Positions 1 to 6,155 of a stretch of 10,228 nucleotides of DNA are shown here, piece after piece. Origin of the DNA: Mageeibacillus sp. UBA1046 (GTDB lineage Bacteria > Bacillota > Clostridia > Saccharofermentanales > DTU023); NCBI GenBank assembly GCA_002316595.1, contig DCDV01000004.1:1-10228 (forward strand), given 5' to 3'. Within the stretch, counting starts at the first letter, position 1. Every line of letters begins with the position of its first letter. Made by a program: the position numbers and the translations under genes. Below the pieces are notes generated by a model, which saw only the letters and a program-made list of their open reading frames with translations, was not told the DNA's origin and searched no databases.

Positions 1-170
1 CTCTGGATGAATTTTGTGTAGTAGTCAACCTGTGCTTCATAGCTTGTAAGCTGCTCGTCGCTGTCGGTGGAAACCCTTGCGTAAGCCGCCACGCGACGCT
101 TGACAGCGTTCGACTTTGACTGCGCCGACAAAGCTGGAGCGGTGGCAGGGATAACTCGTATATTAGCCAT
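1..170 (-). CDS. Large serine recombinase, N-terminal part (runs off left edge)
   Basis: Reading leftward from ATG at 170-168, 56 codons stay open to the window edge. After a basic lead-in the chain reads RRVAAYARVSTDSDEQ and then LTSYEAQVDYYTKFIQ. This is the start of a resolvase/invertase catalytic domain with the Y-x-R-V-S signature (Y30, R32, nucleophile S34). The start MANIRVIPA and the STDSDEQ stretch are typical of large serine recombinases on integrative elements of Clostridia. These enzymes cut and rejoin DNA at att sites through a phosphoserine intermediate. The start is fixed by GGAGGTG at 183-177, seven bases before the ATG. The ATG overlaps a TAA by one base (TAATG) that ends an upstream minus-strand frame, as in tandem recombinase operons. 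The C-terminal DNA-binding domains lie outside the window, so intactness cannot be judged. The family call is confident; the element type is not. Confidence 0.88.
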   Translation of the reverse strand, partial: MANIRVIPATAPALSAQSKSNAVKRRVAAYARVSTDSDEQLTSYEAQVDYYTKFIQ

Positions 171-215
171 TATCCGCACCTCCCAGCGCCCGTTCTCTTG
201 CGGTTTGCCTCCTCA

Positions 216-419
216 CCTTTTAATAGTCCGTTATTGGGAACCACAATTTATCTTAGGTTTGCAGCGGCAATTATTGCTTCTATTGCTGGATTGATTGCTG
301 TCAGGAAAGGCAATGAGCGTTCGATTTTAGTCTATATCTCAATACCGCTCGGAATAGTCTTTTTTATTGGTATTTTGATCCTGCTTATCGCTAGTATTAT
401 TGGGCCACCAACTCAGTAA
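216..419 (+). pseudogene. 5'-truncated small membrane protein, paralogue of the 484-819 gene
   Basis: The frame ending at TAA 417-419 encodes FAAAIIASIAGLIAV, then ERSILVYI and a hydrophobic tail. It aligns without gaps to the C-terminal half of the protein at 484-819 (FSCAIISTITGLVAV, then ERSVLVYV). The N-terminal half, with the first membrane segment and the extracytoplasmic loop, is absent. Similarity fades at about 216-235, and to the left lies the recombinase promoter and start region. The frame has only TTG codons (198, 234) as possible starts and no Shine-Dalgarno site before them. I infer a gene copy cut by insertion or recombination rather than a functional short protein. A functional truncated two-helix peptide cannot be fully excluded. 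Confidence 0.7.
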
Positions 420-483
420 GACCAGATGTATAGTTATGGTGATTTCTCATTAGTACATAGCTTATAGAAAGGGTGATCTTATT

Positions 484-819
484 ATGGAGAAATCATTTTA
501 CATTTTACCTAAGACTAAACTCGGCAAGTATGCGGCAGCACTGATACTTGTTGCCATTATTTTAGTAGCTGCAATAAATGTGTTATCAATGAATATCGAT
601 ATACAAGCGGAGAGCACAGGCTTCTTTGGCAATATGCCTCTGGCGGTGATGGCTTTAGGAGCATTTTCTTGTGCGATTATTTCTACAATAACAGGTCTTG
701 TAGCAGTAATCAAAAATAAGGAGCGATCAGTCCTGGTGTACGTATGCGTATTGATTGGTGCCATGGCAATATATTTTGGAATCGCACAGATTGTTGGAGA
801 AATTACTGGGTCGCATTGA
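484..819 (+). CDS. Small three-helix membrane protein, unknown function
   Basis: This encodes 111 residues. A short polar head (MEKSFYILPKTKLGKY) is followed by a helix at about 17-34, a polar loop at about 37-50, a helix at about 52-72, a basic turn KNKERS near 79-84, and a last helix at about 85-104. The arrangement of hydrophobic helices around a GLVAVIKNKERSVLVY segment recalls a widespread family of short uncharacterised Bacillota membrane proteins. I know no function for it. The ATG at 484 follows AAAGGGTGAT at 468-477. A truncated paralogue lies directly upstream, so this was probably a tandem pair. There is no signal-peptidase site and no catalytic motif. A role in immunity or stress, as for many tandem small membrane proteins, would be pure guesswork. 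Confidence 0.75.
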   Translation: MEKSFYILPKTKLGKYAAALILVAIILVAAINVLSMNIDIQAESTGFFGNMPLAVMALGAFSCAIISTITGLVAVIKNKERSVLVYVCVLIGAMAIYFGIAQIVGEITGSH

Positions 820-888
820 TGTGCTGATAGATAGTGATGCGACGGAGACAAGTGGTTGATATTATTTTGTCACAAAGAGGTAATTGAT

Positions 889-1005
889 ATGGTGCGTAAT
901 ATAATTTATGGAGTCATGGGCACAGTTGTATTCCTTGTTGCCGGACTTGCTTTGGGGCTGATTATTGGAGCATTCATTGGTGGTAACTATTTAACCGAAT
1001 TTTAA
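889..1005 (+). CDS. 38-residue single-pass membrane microprotein
   Basis: The ATG at 889 is preceded by AAAGAGG at 874-880, eight bases away, and the frame closes at TAA 1003-1005. The 38-residue product starts MVRNIIYG, continues as one glycine-rich hydrophobic helix (about residues 9-32, with GLALGLIIGAFIGG), and ends NYLTEF. The N-terminal arginine and the glycine spacing suit a membrane helix that packs against another. It lies 69 bp after the preceding membrane-protein gene. The reading frame continues open after the stop into the surface-protein fragment at 1006-1917. It could therefore be a genuine microprotein, or the signal-anchor head of a larger protein cut by a stop. Support is the Shine-Dalgarno site plus the hydrophobic pattern. 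I recognise no family. Confidence 0.5.
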   Translation: MVRNIIYGVMGTVVFLVAGLALGLIIGAFIGGNYLTEF

Positions 1006-1917
1006 TCAGGTAACATCATTAACTTAAACGGTGGAAATGTAACTGCTACCGGAGGATCATATGCCGCAGGCATCGGTGGCGGTTTTAGCGGATCAGGCAA
1101 CAACATTACCATTAGAGGCGGCAAAATCAATTCTGCCGGTGGCCTTGGAGCCACAAGCATTGGTGGCAGGACCGATACTGCGGTTCCTATAATGATTTCT
1201 CCTGCTGCAGGTAAAAAAATTACTGTCATGGTTGGCCCTGTAGAACCTCCGACAACAGTAGCAGGAATCTTCACTTCTCCGACATCATATACCGCTGTTG
1301 ACAGGTATTTATACGCATTTGAGGGACCGATTCTTGGCATTTACCCGGCAACAGTAATCAACGGTACAGGCAGCGGCAATTATGCAGAAGGTACCACAGT
1401 AAATATCACTGCAGACACTACGCCTGCGGGCAAGGAATTTGATCAGTGGACTACAGCGGATGGTGTAAGCTTTGCCAACGCGGCTGAGTCCAGCACCAGC
1501 TTTACCATGCCGGCTAAGGCGGTGACGATCACAGCGACTTATAAGGACCTGCCGGTTTCAACCATATGGGTTGATCCTGTAAAGGCACCGAAAATTGTAG
1601 ACATTATTCTGACAGAAGCTGGAGTGCCCTCAAATTACACTGTTGGTAAAGGTAAAAACAGTAAAAAGATAAACTTCACTAAAGAAGTAGCCATGAACAT
1701 GACATCGAAAACGGAAATTATGTGGAATGGTGAACTTGTACCTCCAGGTATCTGGGTGGATGTAGACGGAATTCAACTGGAAGTCATGAATCCGGATTAC
1801 TGGGAAGCAATTTTATGTTACATGAATGAACTGATTATCCAGAGTATTTCATGGTGCGGGCTTGAACCTTTCACCTATTGCTACGATGATTATTGTAATG
1901 ACTTACAGTCGCCTTAA
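1006..1917 (+). pseudogene. Headless surface-protein fragment: Gly-rich repeats, InlB-like B-repeat, unknown C-terminal domain
   Basis: The frame is open from 1006 to TAA 1915-1917 but has no plausible start. There is no ATG before 1192, and that one lacks a Shine-Dalgarno site and lies inside the conserved part. In order it encodes two glycine-rich units (GGNVTATGGSYAAGIGGG and GGKINSAGG), then a linker. Next, at about 1339-1551, is a divergent InlB B-repeat (NGTGSGNYAEGTTVNITAD, a DQW core, SFTMPAKAVTITATYKD). A C-terminal part of about 120 residues, rich in Trp, Tyr and Cys, I do not recognise. Glycine-rich plus InlB-like modules are usual in very large secreted surface proteins of Clostridia. 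No signal peptide, LPXTG motif or S-layer domain is visible. I infer the 3' remnant of such a gene whose 5' part was deleted. Translation from 1192 as a 241-residue protein is possible but unsupported. Confidence 0.65.
1030..1170 (+). repeat. Two Gly-rich surface-protein repeat units, 87-nt (29-residue) period
   Basis: Unit one begins with GG at 1030 and unit two with GG at 1117. The pattern GG-x-(V/I)-x-(T/S)-A-(T)-GG ... (G/S)-IGG recurs (GGNVTATGG...AGIGGG, then GGKINSAGG...TSIGG). The repeat is clear in protein but diverged at DNA level, so it is old and not a recent tandem duplication. The second unit is shorter and is probably the last of a longer array whose earlier copies are missing. 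Confidence 0.6.
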
Positions 1918-2030
1918 TTATCGAAACGGAGCGCTACGTGCCCGATGACGGAACGCTCGGAATATAATCACCATGATATCGGAACGGCACCAAAGAAAAG
2001 CCAGATACGATGTCAATATCGAAAAGACAA

Positions 2031-2065
2031 GGACGGGGTGCAAACCCCGTCCTAATTATTTCTTC
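2031..2065. terminator. GC-rich hairpin terminator, probably bidirectional
   Basis: GGACGGGGT at 2031-2039 pairs perfectly with ACCCCGTCC at 2044-2052 around a GCAA loop of the stable GNRA type. Rightward it is followed by TAATTATTTCTTC. On the opposite strand the same stem is followed by TTGTCTTTTC. Both tails are only moderately U-rich. It lies 113 bp after the surface-protein fragment and before the glyoxalase gene. The rest of the 1918-2160 gap holds no convincing gene. Confidence 0.7.
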
Positions 2066-2082
2066 ACGCATTGTAATAGCGC

Positions 2083-2110
2083 TTTAGTACAGACCAATGT
2101 CTGATACAAT
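2083..2110 (+). promoter_or_regulatory. Candidate extended -10 promoter for the glyoxalase gene
   Basis: TGATACAAT at 2102-2110 is an extended -10 (TG-N-TACAAT). A poor -35 (TTTAGT, 2083-2088) lies 16 bp upstream. It sits just downstream of the hairpin at 2031-2052 and about 50 bp before the ATG, which suits a new transcription unit. Sequence match only. Confidence 0.4.
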
Positions 2111-2160
2111 ATTCGTATTCGCAGCCAAGTAATCTGTATGAACTAAGGGAGGTAATATTC

Positions 2161-2529
2161 ATGAAGTATCGCATGGTTCACACTAATTTCAATGTCTTTG
2201 ACTTGGACAAGTCACTGGCTTTTTATCAGGAGGCCTTGGGTCTTAAGGAAATGCACCGGATAGAAAATGAGGGAGGCGCATTTATTATTGTCTTTCTCAA
2301 AGATGAGCAATCTGATGCTGAGCTGGAGCTGACCTGGCTGGCTGATCGCAAAGAACCTTACGATCTGGGTGACAAAGAGTTCCACATCTGTTATCGGACA
2401 GATGATTATGAAGCAAGTTTGAAACATCATCAGGAAATGGGCTGCGTAGTTTATGTGAACGAGCAGATGGGCATATATTTTATCACCGACCCGGATGGCT
2501 ATTGGGTTGAGATCACGCCGGAAAGATAA
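2161..2529 (+). CDS. gloA: Glyoxalase I-like VOC protein (lactoylglutathione lyase family)
   Basis: The 122-residue product is a two-module vicinal oxygen chelate protein: module one about 3-60, module two about 70-122. All four expected metal ligands are present at glyoxalase I positions: H7 (MVHTNF), E56 (ELEL), H75 (EFHICY) and E117 (YWVEI). The DPDGYWVEI ending is typical. Glyoxalase I isomerises the hemithioacetal of methylglyoxal and a thiol to an S-lactoyl thioester, in the cytoplasm. The natural thiol cannot be read from sequence; many Clostridia lack glutathione, so another thiol or substrate is possible. At 122 residues it is slightly shorter than E. coli GloA (135). ATG 2161 follows AAGGGAGG at 2145-2152, eight bases away. 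It is flanked by the hairpin upstream and a separate promoter downstream, so it is probably monocistronic. Confidence 0.85.
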   Translation: MKYRMVHTNFNVFDLDKSLAFYQEALGLKEMHRIENEGGAFIIVFLKDEQSDAELELTWLADRKEPYDLGDKEFHICYRTDDYEASLKHHQEMGCVVYVNEQMGIYFITDPDGYWVEITPER

Positions 2530-2600
2530 ATGTCTAACTGAAAATGACATGAAGAGTGAAGCTTATTAAACTATTATCTGATTATCAATAATGCTGTTTA

Positions 2601-2628
2601 CTGACATTGGTTTATTAATAATTATAAA
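2601..2628 (+). promoter_or_regulatory. Candidate sigma-A promoter for serine dehydratase
   Basis: CTGACA (2601-2606) and TATAAA (2623-2628) are separated by 16 bp in an AT-rich stretch. Each matches the consensus at five of six bases. The pair lies 40 bp before the ATG at 2668. Sequence match only; no operator is apparent. Confidence 0.45.
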
Positions 2629-2667
2629 AATTGATTGGGAATGTAAATATTTTAGTAGGGGAAAGAG

Positions 2668-4233
2668 ATGAGCAAACAATATCCAAGTATTTTTAATGAT
2701 GTTCTGGGTCCTGTCATGCGCGGTTCTTCCAGTTCGCACACTGCAGCCTCGGTTAGGATCGGTTTAATCTTAAATCAGCTGCGTAAACCGGGTAAAACCA
2801 AAGTGGATTTCTACTTTCAGAAAGGCAGTTCAATTGCAATGACCTATCACACTCAGCAGTCAGACATTGGTCTGGCAGCAGGATTATTAGGTTTTGAGGC
2901 AAAAGACGCCAGACTGCTTGATTCCCTGTCACTGCTAAAGATGGATAATGTTGACCTCAATTTTCACCAGGTTGACGAAAAAGCGGATCACCCGAACAAC
3001 TACCGGGCATCTCTGCAAAATGAGGATGGATCTTCCTACTCTATAACCGCACTCTCTACAGGCGGAGGCATGATCGAGCTGATCGAATTTCAAGGCTTCC
3101 CCATCTCTGAGGACGGAGGATTTCATTTAGCCTTAATCAGAGATCCGCAATTACCGGCTGAAGATAGTGAGTATGACCTTCCCGCCCAGTCAGAAATTAT
3201 TGAAGGAATAAGAGAAAGGCTGTTGCTGGCGCGTTCCAGTGATGAGTTTTCCGCGGCTGAGAAGGAAAAACTGCAGCGCTTTGCTGCTGAAGAGATAGTC
3301 TATCTGAAACCTGTCCTGCCTGTCCCTTCACAAGTCCGGCCTCAAGTGCCTTTCACCTCCGTCGACGAATTAATTGACTTTGCCGGGAAGAACTCTTACT
3401 CAGCCTGGGAGGCAGCCATGGCCTATGAAATGGCCAGAAGCGGAATGTCTGAACAAGAGCTGATGGAAATGATGGATAATATCCTCACTACGATGGAGTC
3501 TGCTATACAAAGTGGCCTCAAAGGCACTGTTTACTCTGACCGCATTCTTGGGCAGCAAAGCAACAAGCTTCTGGATCCCGCCTTTAAATTTGTAGGCGGA
3601 GATCTATTCCGCGATATCATCGTCAACACAACAGCCGTCATGGAGGTGAAGAGTTCCCTGGGCACTATCGTGGCAACTCCGACTGCAGGATCCTGCGGCG
3701 CAGTCCCGGGCACAGTCCTGTCAGTAGCTAAAGCATTGCAGGCGGAGCGTGAAACCGTACTTCGCTCCCTCTTTGTCGCGGGGCTGATCGGCATATTTAT
3801 CGCCTTCGAATCCACATTTTCTGCAGAATTGGCGGGCTGCCAGGCAGAATGCGGCTCGGCCTCCGGCATGGCGGCAGGAGCGCTGGCATATTTGATGGGC
3901 GGCGATTTGCAGCAAACCCTAAGCAGCGCTTCTCTGGCGCTGCAGAGCGTGATTGGCCTGGTTTGTGATCCGGTGGCGGGCAGGGTGGAAGTGCCTTGTC
4001 TGGGCAAGAACATTTTGGCGGGTCATAATGCTTTAGCGTGTGCTAATATGGCTTTAGCGGGCTTTGATCCTGTCATCCCTCTGTCTGAGACTATAGAGGC
4101 CATGGATGAGGCGGGTCGGATGATGCCGGCAGCATTGCGCTGTACTACGGACGCCGGCCTGGCCAACACGGAGACCTCTAAACGAATAGGGGAGACGCTT
4201 TCAGAGAAGGGTTGCTGGTCTTGCCGGGCATAA
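2668..4233 (+). CDS. sdaA: Iron-sulfur L-serine dehydratase, fused beta and alpha parts
   Basis: The 521-residue enzyme converts L-serine to pyruvate and ammonia using an oxygen-sensitive [4Fe-4S] cluster. Residues about 6-190 are the beta domain (LGPVMRGSSSSHTAASVRIG). Residues about 229-510 are the alpha domain, with ATPTAGSCGAVPG (336-348), GCQAECGSASG (390-400) and VCDPVAGRVEVPCLGKN (432-448). The likely cluster cysteines C391, C433 and C444 are spaced 42 and 11, as in the Legionella enzyme (343, 385, 396). In Bacillus the two parts are separate SdaAB and SdaAA; here they are one chain with no ACT domain apparent between them. The chain ends GCWSCRA, with cysteines near the C-terminus. 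ATG 2668 follows AGGGGA at 2657-2662. Its own promoter and the 98-bp gap downstream suggest a single-gene unit for serine catabolism. Confidence 0.93.
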   Translation: MSKQYPSIFNDVLGPVMRGSSSSHTAASVRIGLILNQLRKPGKTKVDFYFQKGSSIAMTYHTQQSDIGLAAGLLGFEAKDARLLDSLSLLKMDNVDLNFHQVDEKADHPNNYRASLQNEDGSSYSITALSTGGGMIELIEFQGFPISEDGGFHLALIRDPQLPAEDSEYDLPAQSEIIEGIRERLLLARSSDEFSAAEKEKLQRFAAEEIVYLKPVLPVPSQVRPQVPFTSVDELIDFAGKNSYSAWEAAMAYEMARSGMSEQELMEMMDNILTTMESAIQSGLKGTVYSDRILGQQSNKLLDPAFKFVGGDLFRDIIVNTTAVMEVKSSLGTIVATPTAGSCGAVPGTVLSVAKALQAERETVLRSLFVAGLIGIFIAFESTFSAELAGCQAECGSASGMAAGALAYLMGGDLQQTLSSASLALQSVIGLVCDPVAGRVEVPCLGKNILAGHNALACANMALAGFDPVIPLSETIEAMDEAGRMMPAALRCTTDAGLANTETSKRIGETLSEKGCWSCRA

Positions 4234-4331
4234 TTAATGATTGCTGACCTTGACATGGAATTGAGTAATTCGTAACGCTATGATGATTTGTCGAAGGCGC
4301 TGATTGATTAATCCCTCTGTCAAAGGTGACA

Positions 4332-5123
4332 ATGCCGCAAGAAACAGCAGTACAGATAATGAGAAAAAGAATTGCCTTAGTTACAGGAGCATCGTCAGGT
4401 CTGGGACGCGAATTCGCGCTTCAGATTGATAAGCTGCCTGAAATTGATGAGATTTGGCTGGTTGCCAGACGTGAGGAGAGACAGATTGAACTCTCGGCCA
4501 GGTTGACTAAACCGGCAAGAATCTTCGCTCTGGATCGGGCAAACGAGGAGTCGCTGGCTGTCATTGAGGAAGAGCTCGAGGCTCAAAATCCTATCATGCG
4601 TCTGCTGGTCAACAATGCCGGCATGGGCTCGCCGGGACCATTTGAGAAAACAGATATTTCCTATAATGATCAGCTTCTTAAGCTGAATGTTCTGGCCTTA
4701 GTGAGGCTGACTCACATTTCATTGCCCTACTGTGAGGCCGGGTCCAGAATCTTGCAGATCAGTTCAGTCGCTGCCTTTATCCCGCAGCCGAACTTTTCCG
4801 TATATTCCGCCAGTAAAGCCTTCGTTATGTATTTCTCCCGCTCTCTGCACCAAGAGCTGAAACCGCGAAAGATCACAGTCACAAGCGTATGCCCCAACCC
4901 GATGGAGACGGAGTTCTTCAAGCATAAGGAAAACACCAGACTGATCGACCGGCTCAAATCTAAAGGTACGGAAAAAATTGAAAAAGTCGCAGCCCAGGCT
5001 TTACACCGCTCAGCGCGGGGCAAAGATATGTCAGTATCTTGTTTCAGCGCGAGACTAATCAGAATACTTGCTAAAATACTGCCGCAGCATCTGATAATCA
5101 AAATTATCGGCCGGATGGGATAA
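4332..5123 (+). CDS. Short-chain dehydrogenase/reductase (SDR), NAD(P)-dependent
   Basis: From ATG 4332 the product is 263 residues, a classical SDR. The nucleotide-binding loop is TGASSGLG (18-25), the structural NNAG is at 94-97, and the catalytic residues are S145 (QISSVAA), Y158 and K162 (YSASK) at normal spacing. These enzymes reduce carbonyls or oxidise alcohols with NAD(P)H. R35-R36 after the second strand (VARRE) hints at NADP preference. The C-terminal substrate region (about 185-263) is basic and hydrophobic, ending ILPQHLIIKIIGRMG, and may touch lipid or acyl substrates; that is inference. The substrate is unknown. Start choice: AGGTGA at 4324-4329 is close to ATG 4332. GTG 4326 lacks its own site. 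ATG 4359, at MRKRIALVTG, would give a typical SDR N-terminus but has no Shine-Dalgarno site. Confidence 0.88.
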   Translation: MPQETAVQIMRKRIALVTGASSGLGREFALQIDKLPEIDEIWLVARREERQIELSARLTKPARIFALDRANEESLAVIEEELEAQNPIMRLLVNNAGMGSPGPFEKTDISYNDQLLKLNVLALVRLTHISLPYCEAGSRILQISSVAAFIPQPNFSVYSASKAFVMYFSRSLHQELKPRKITVTSVCPNPMETEFFKHKENTRLIDRLKSKGTEKIEKVAAQALHRSARGKDMSVSCFSARLIRILAKILPQHLIIKIIGRMG

Positions 5124-5201
5124 TCTATGTCTCGTTGAGCCGGTTTATGTCCGTTTGTCAGTCGATGCTCTGCTGATAACCATGTCCCGATATGGATTAT
5201 C

Positions 5202-5210
5202 TGCTAGAAT
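5202..5210 (+). promoter_or_regulatory. Candidate extended -10 promoter for the NYN operon
   Basis: TGCTAGAAT is an extended -10 (TG-N-TAGAAT) with no good -35 at 17 bp. Transcription would begin near 5216-5218, almost exactly at the ATG of the 14-codon leader frame at 5218. Sequence match only. Confidence 0.35.
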
Positions 5211-5217
5211 TAAGACC

Positions 5218-5262
5218 ATGATTAAAAAATATATTGAAAGGAGTGCCTCTAGCGTATTATGA
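5218..5262 (+). CDS. Possible 14-codon leader peptide overlapping the NYN start
   Basis: ATG 5218 opens MIKKYIERSASSVL and stops at TGA 5260-5262. The stop shares the sequence ATGA with the NYN start at 5259, a classical translational-coupling overlap. The NYN gene's best Shine-Dalgarno site (AAAGGAG, 5237-5243) lies inside this frame and 15 bases from its ATG, which is longer than usual. The leader has no clear ribosome site of its own and might be leaderless given the candidate promoter. It is short enough to occur by chance. Confidence 0.25.
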   Translation: MIKKYIERSASSVL

Positions 5263-6137
5263 ATCCAACAATTAAAGACGTACGTTTAGCCGTCTTGATA
5301 GATGCAGATAATGTTTCACCCCATCATGTTCAGAATATGATGGAAGAAATTGCCCGCTACGGCAATCCGACCATAAAAAGAATATACGGTGATTGGACCA
5401 GGCCGCATCTGGCCAAGTGGAAAAGCCAATTGCTCGATTATGCCATCTCGCCTGTGCAGCAATTCGGCTACACTACCGGCAAGAACGCCACCGACTCCGC
5501 CATGATCATTGATGCGATGGATATACTCTACGCTGACAAAGTTGATGGCTTTGTTCTCGTTTCTTCCGACAGCGATTTTACGAAATTAGCGACAAGGCTT
5601 AGAGAAGCCGGGAAAATAGTCTATGGACTTGGTGAAATGAAAACTCCCAACGCCTTCATTGCAGCTTGTGACCGTTTCATCTTCCTGGAAGTCATCGAGC
5701 AAAGAAGCGCCGAAGACGCTGAAGGGATAAGCCATACTGACGATAACGGAGAAATGCTGTCAGCTACTGCAAGCAAAAACAAAGCAGCATCAGATGTCGC
5801 CAGCCGCGCTGACAGCAAGAAACCCGCTGCCAAAAAGGATGATCGAAAAAATGAAGTAAAGCCGGACAGCAAAGGTGTGCTCAAAATCAACCGTAAGGTT
5901 ATCAATCTGATCACCAACTCAATCCGCGATGTCGAAGACGAAGACGGATGGGCCTTTTTAGCTGATGTCGGCAACATCATGGTGAAGAAACAGCCTTCAT
6001 TTGATTCCCGGAATTATGGCTATGATAAATTGACTACTATGATACGTTCAATAGATAATTTTGAAGTGCAATTCCGAGAAACCAGCAATCCCAACATCAA
6101 GCTGGTTAATATTCGTGTTCGTCAAGGCAAGAAGTAA
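5259..6137 (+). CDS. NYN (PIN-like) domain protein with C-terminal LOTUS/OST-HTH domain
   Basis: The product is 292 residues. Residues about 8-145 form an NYN domain of the LabA/DUF88 type. Its acidic metal-site residues are present: D15 and D17 (VLIDADNV), D79 (KNATDSAMIIDAMD) and D104/D106 (VSSDSDF). NYN domains have a PIN-like nuclease fold and many cut RNA. Residues about 150-205 are a charged, Ala/Lys/Asp/Ser-rich linker, probably disordered. Residues about 209-288 (KINRKVINLITNSIRD to KLVNIRV) match a LOTUS/OST-HTH domain, a small winged-helix fold that binds RNA. NYN followed by LOTUS is a known bacterial architecture. A cytoplasmic RNA-processing or RNA-binding role is likely; the target is unknown. 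The Shine-Dalgarno site is unusually far from the ATG (15 nt). A nucleotidyltransferase gene follows after 18 bp, probably co-transcribed. Confidence 0.88.
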   Translation: MNPTIKDVRLAVLIDADNVSPHHVQNMMEEIARYGNPTIKRIYGDWTRPHLAKWKSQLLDYAISPVQQFGYTTGKNATDSAMIIDAMDILYADKVDGFVLVSSDSDFTKLATRLREAGKIVYGLGEMKTPNAFIAACDRFIFLEVIEQRSAEDAEGISHTDDNGEMLSATASKNKAASDVASRADSKKPAAKKDDRKNEVKPDSKGVLKINRKVINLITNSIRDVEDEDGWAFLADVGNIMVKKQPSFDSRNYGYDKLTTMIRSIDNFEVQFRETSNPNIKLVNIRVRQGKK

Positions 6138-6155
6138 CTGTTTCAGGAGGATTTT

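Noticed and set aside
498..851. Antisense 117-codon frame over the small membrane protein gene
   Set aside because: The sense strand has a Shine-Dalgarno, a hydrophobic pattern and a paralogue; the antisense product has none of these.
1192..1917. Independent 241-residue protein starting at ATG 1192
   Set aside because: No Shine-Dalgarno precedes it, and conserved repeat sequence in the same frame extends upstream to about 1020, so 1192 is an internal methionine.
1922..1960. GAGCG...CGCTC inverted repeat as a second terminator or element end
   Set aside because: The stem is only five base pairs with a long loop and no T tract.
3531..4013. Long antisense open frame inside the serine dehydratase gene
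   Set aside because: It lies opposite strongly conserved active-site coding sequence, has no ribosome site, and its product looks like a shadow of the sense codons.
4250..4284. TTGACA (4250-4255) with TATGAT (4279-4284) as a promoter for the SDR gene
   Set aside because: The spacer is 23 bp, too long, and there is no acceptable -10 at 16-18 bp.
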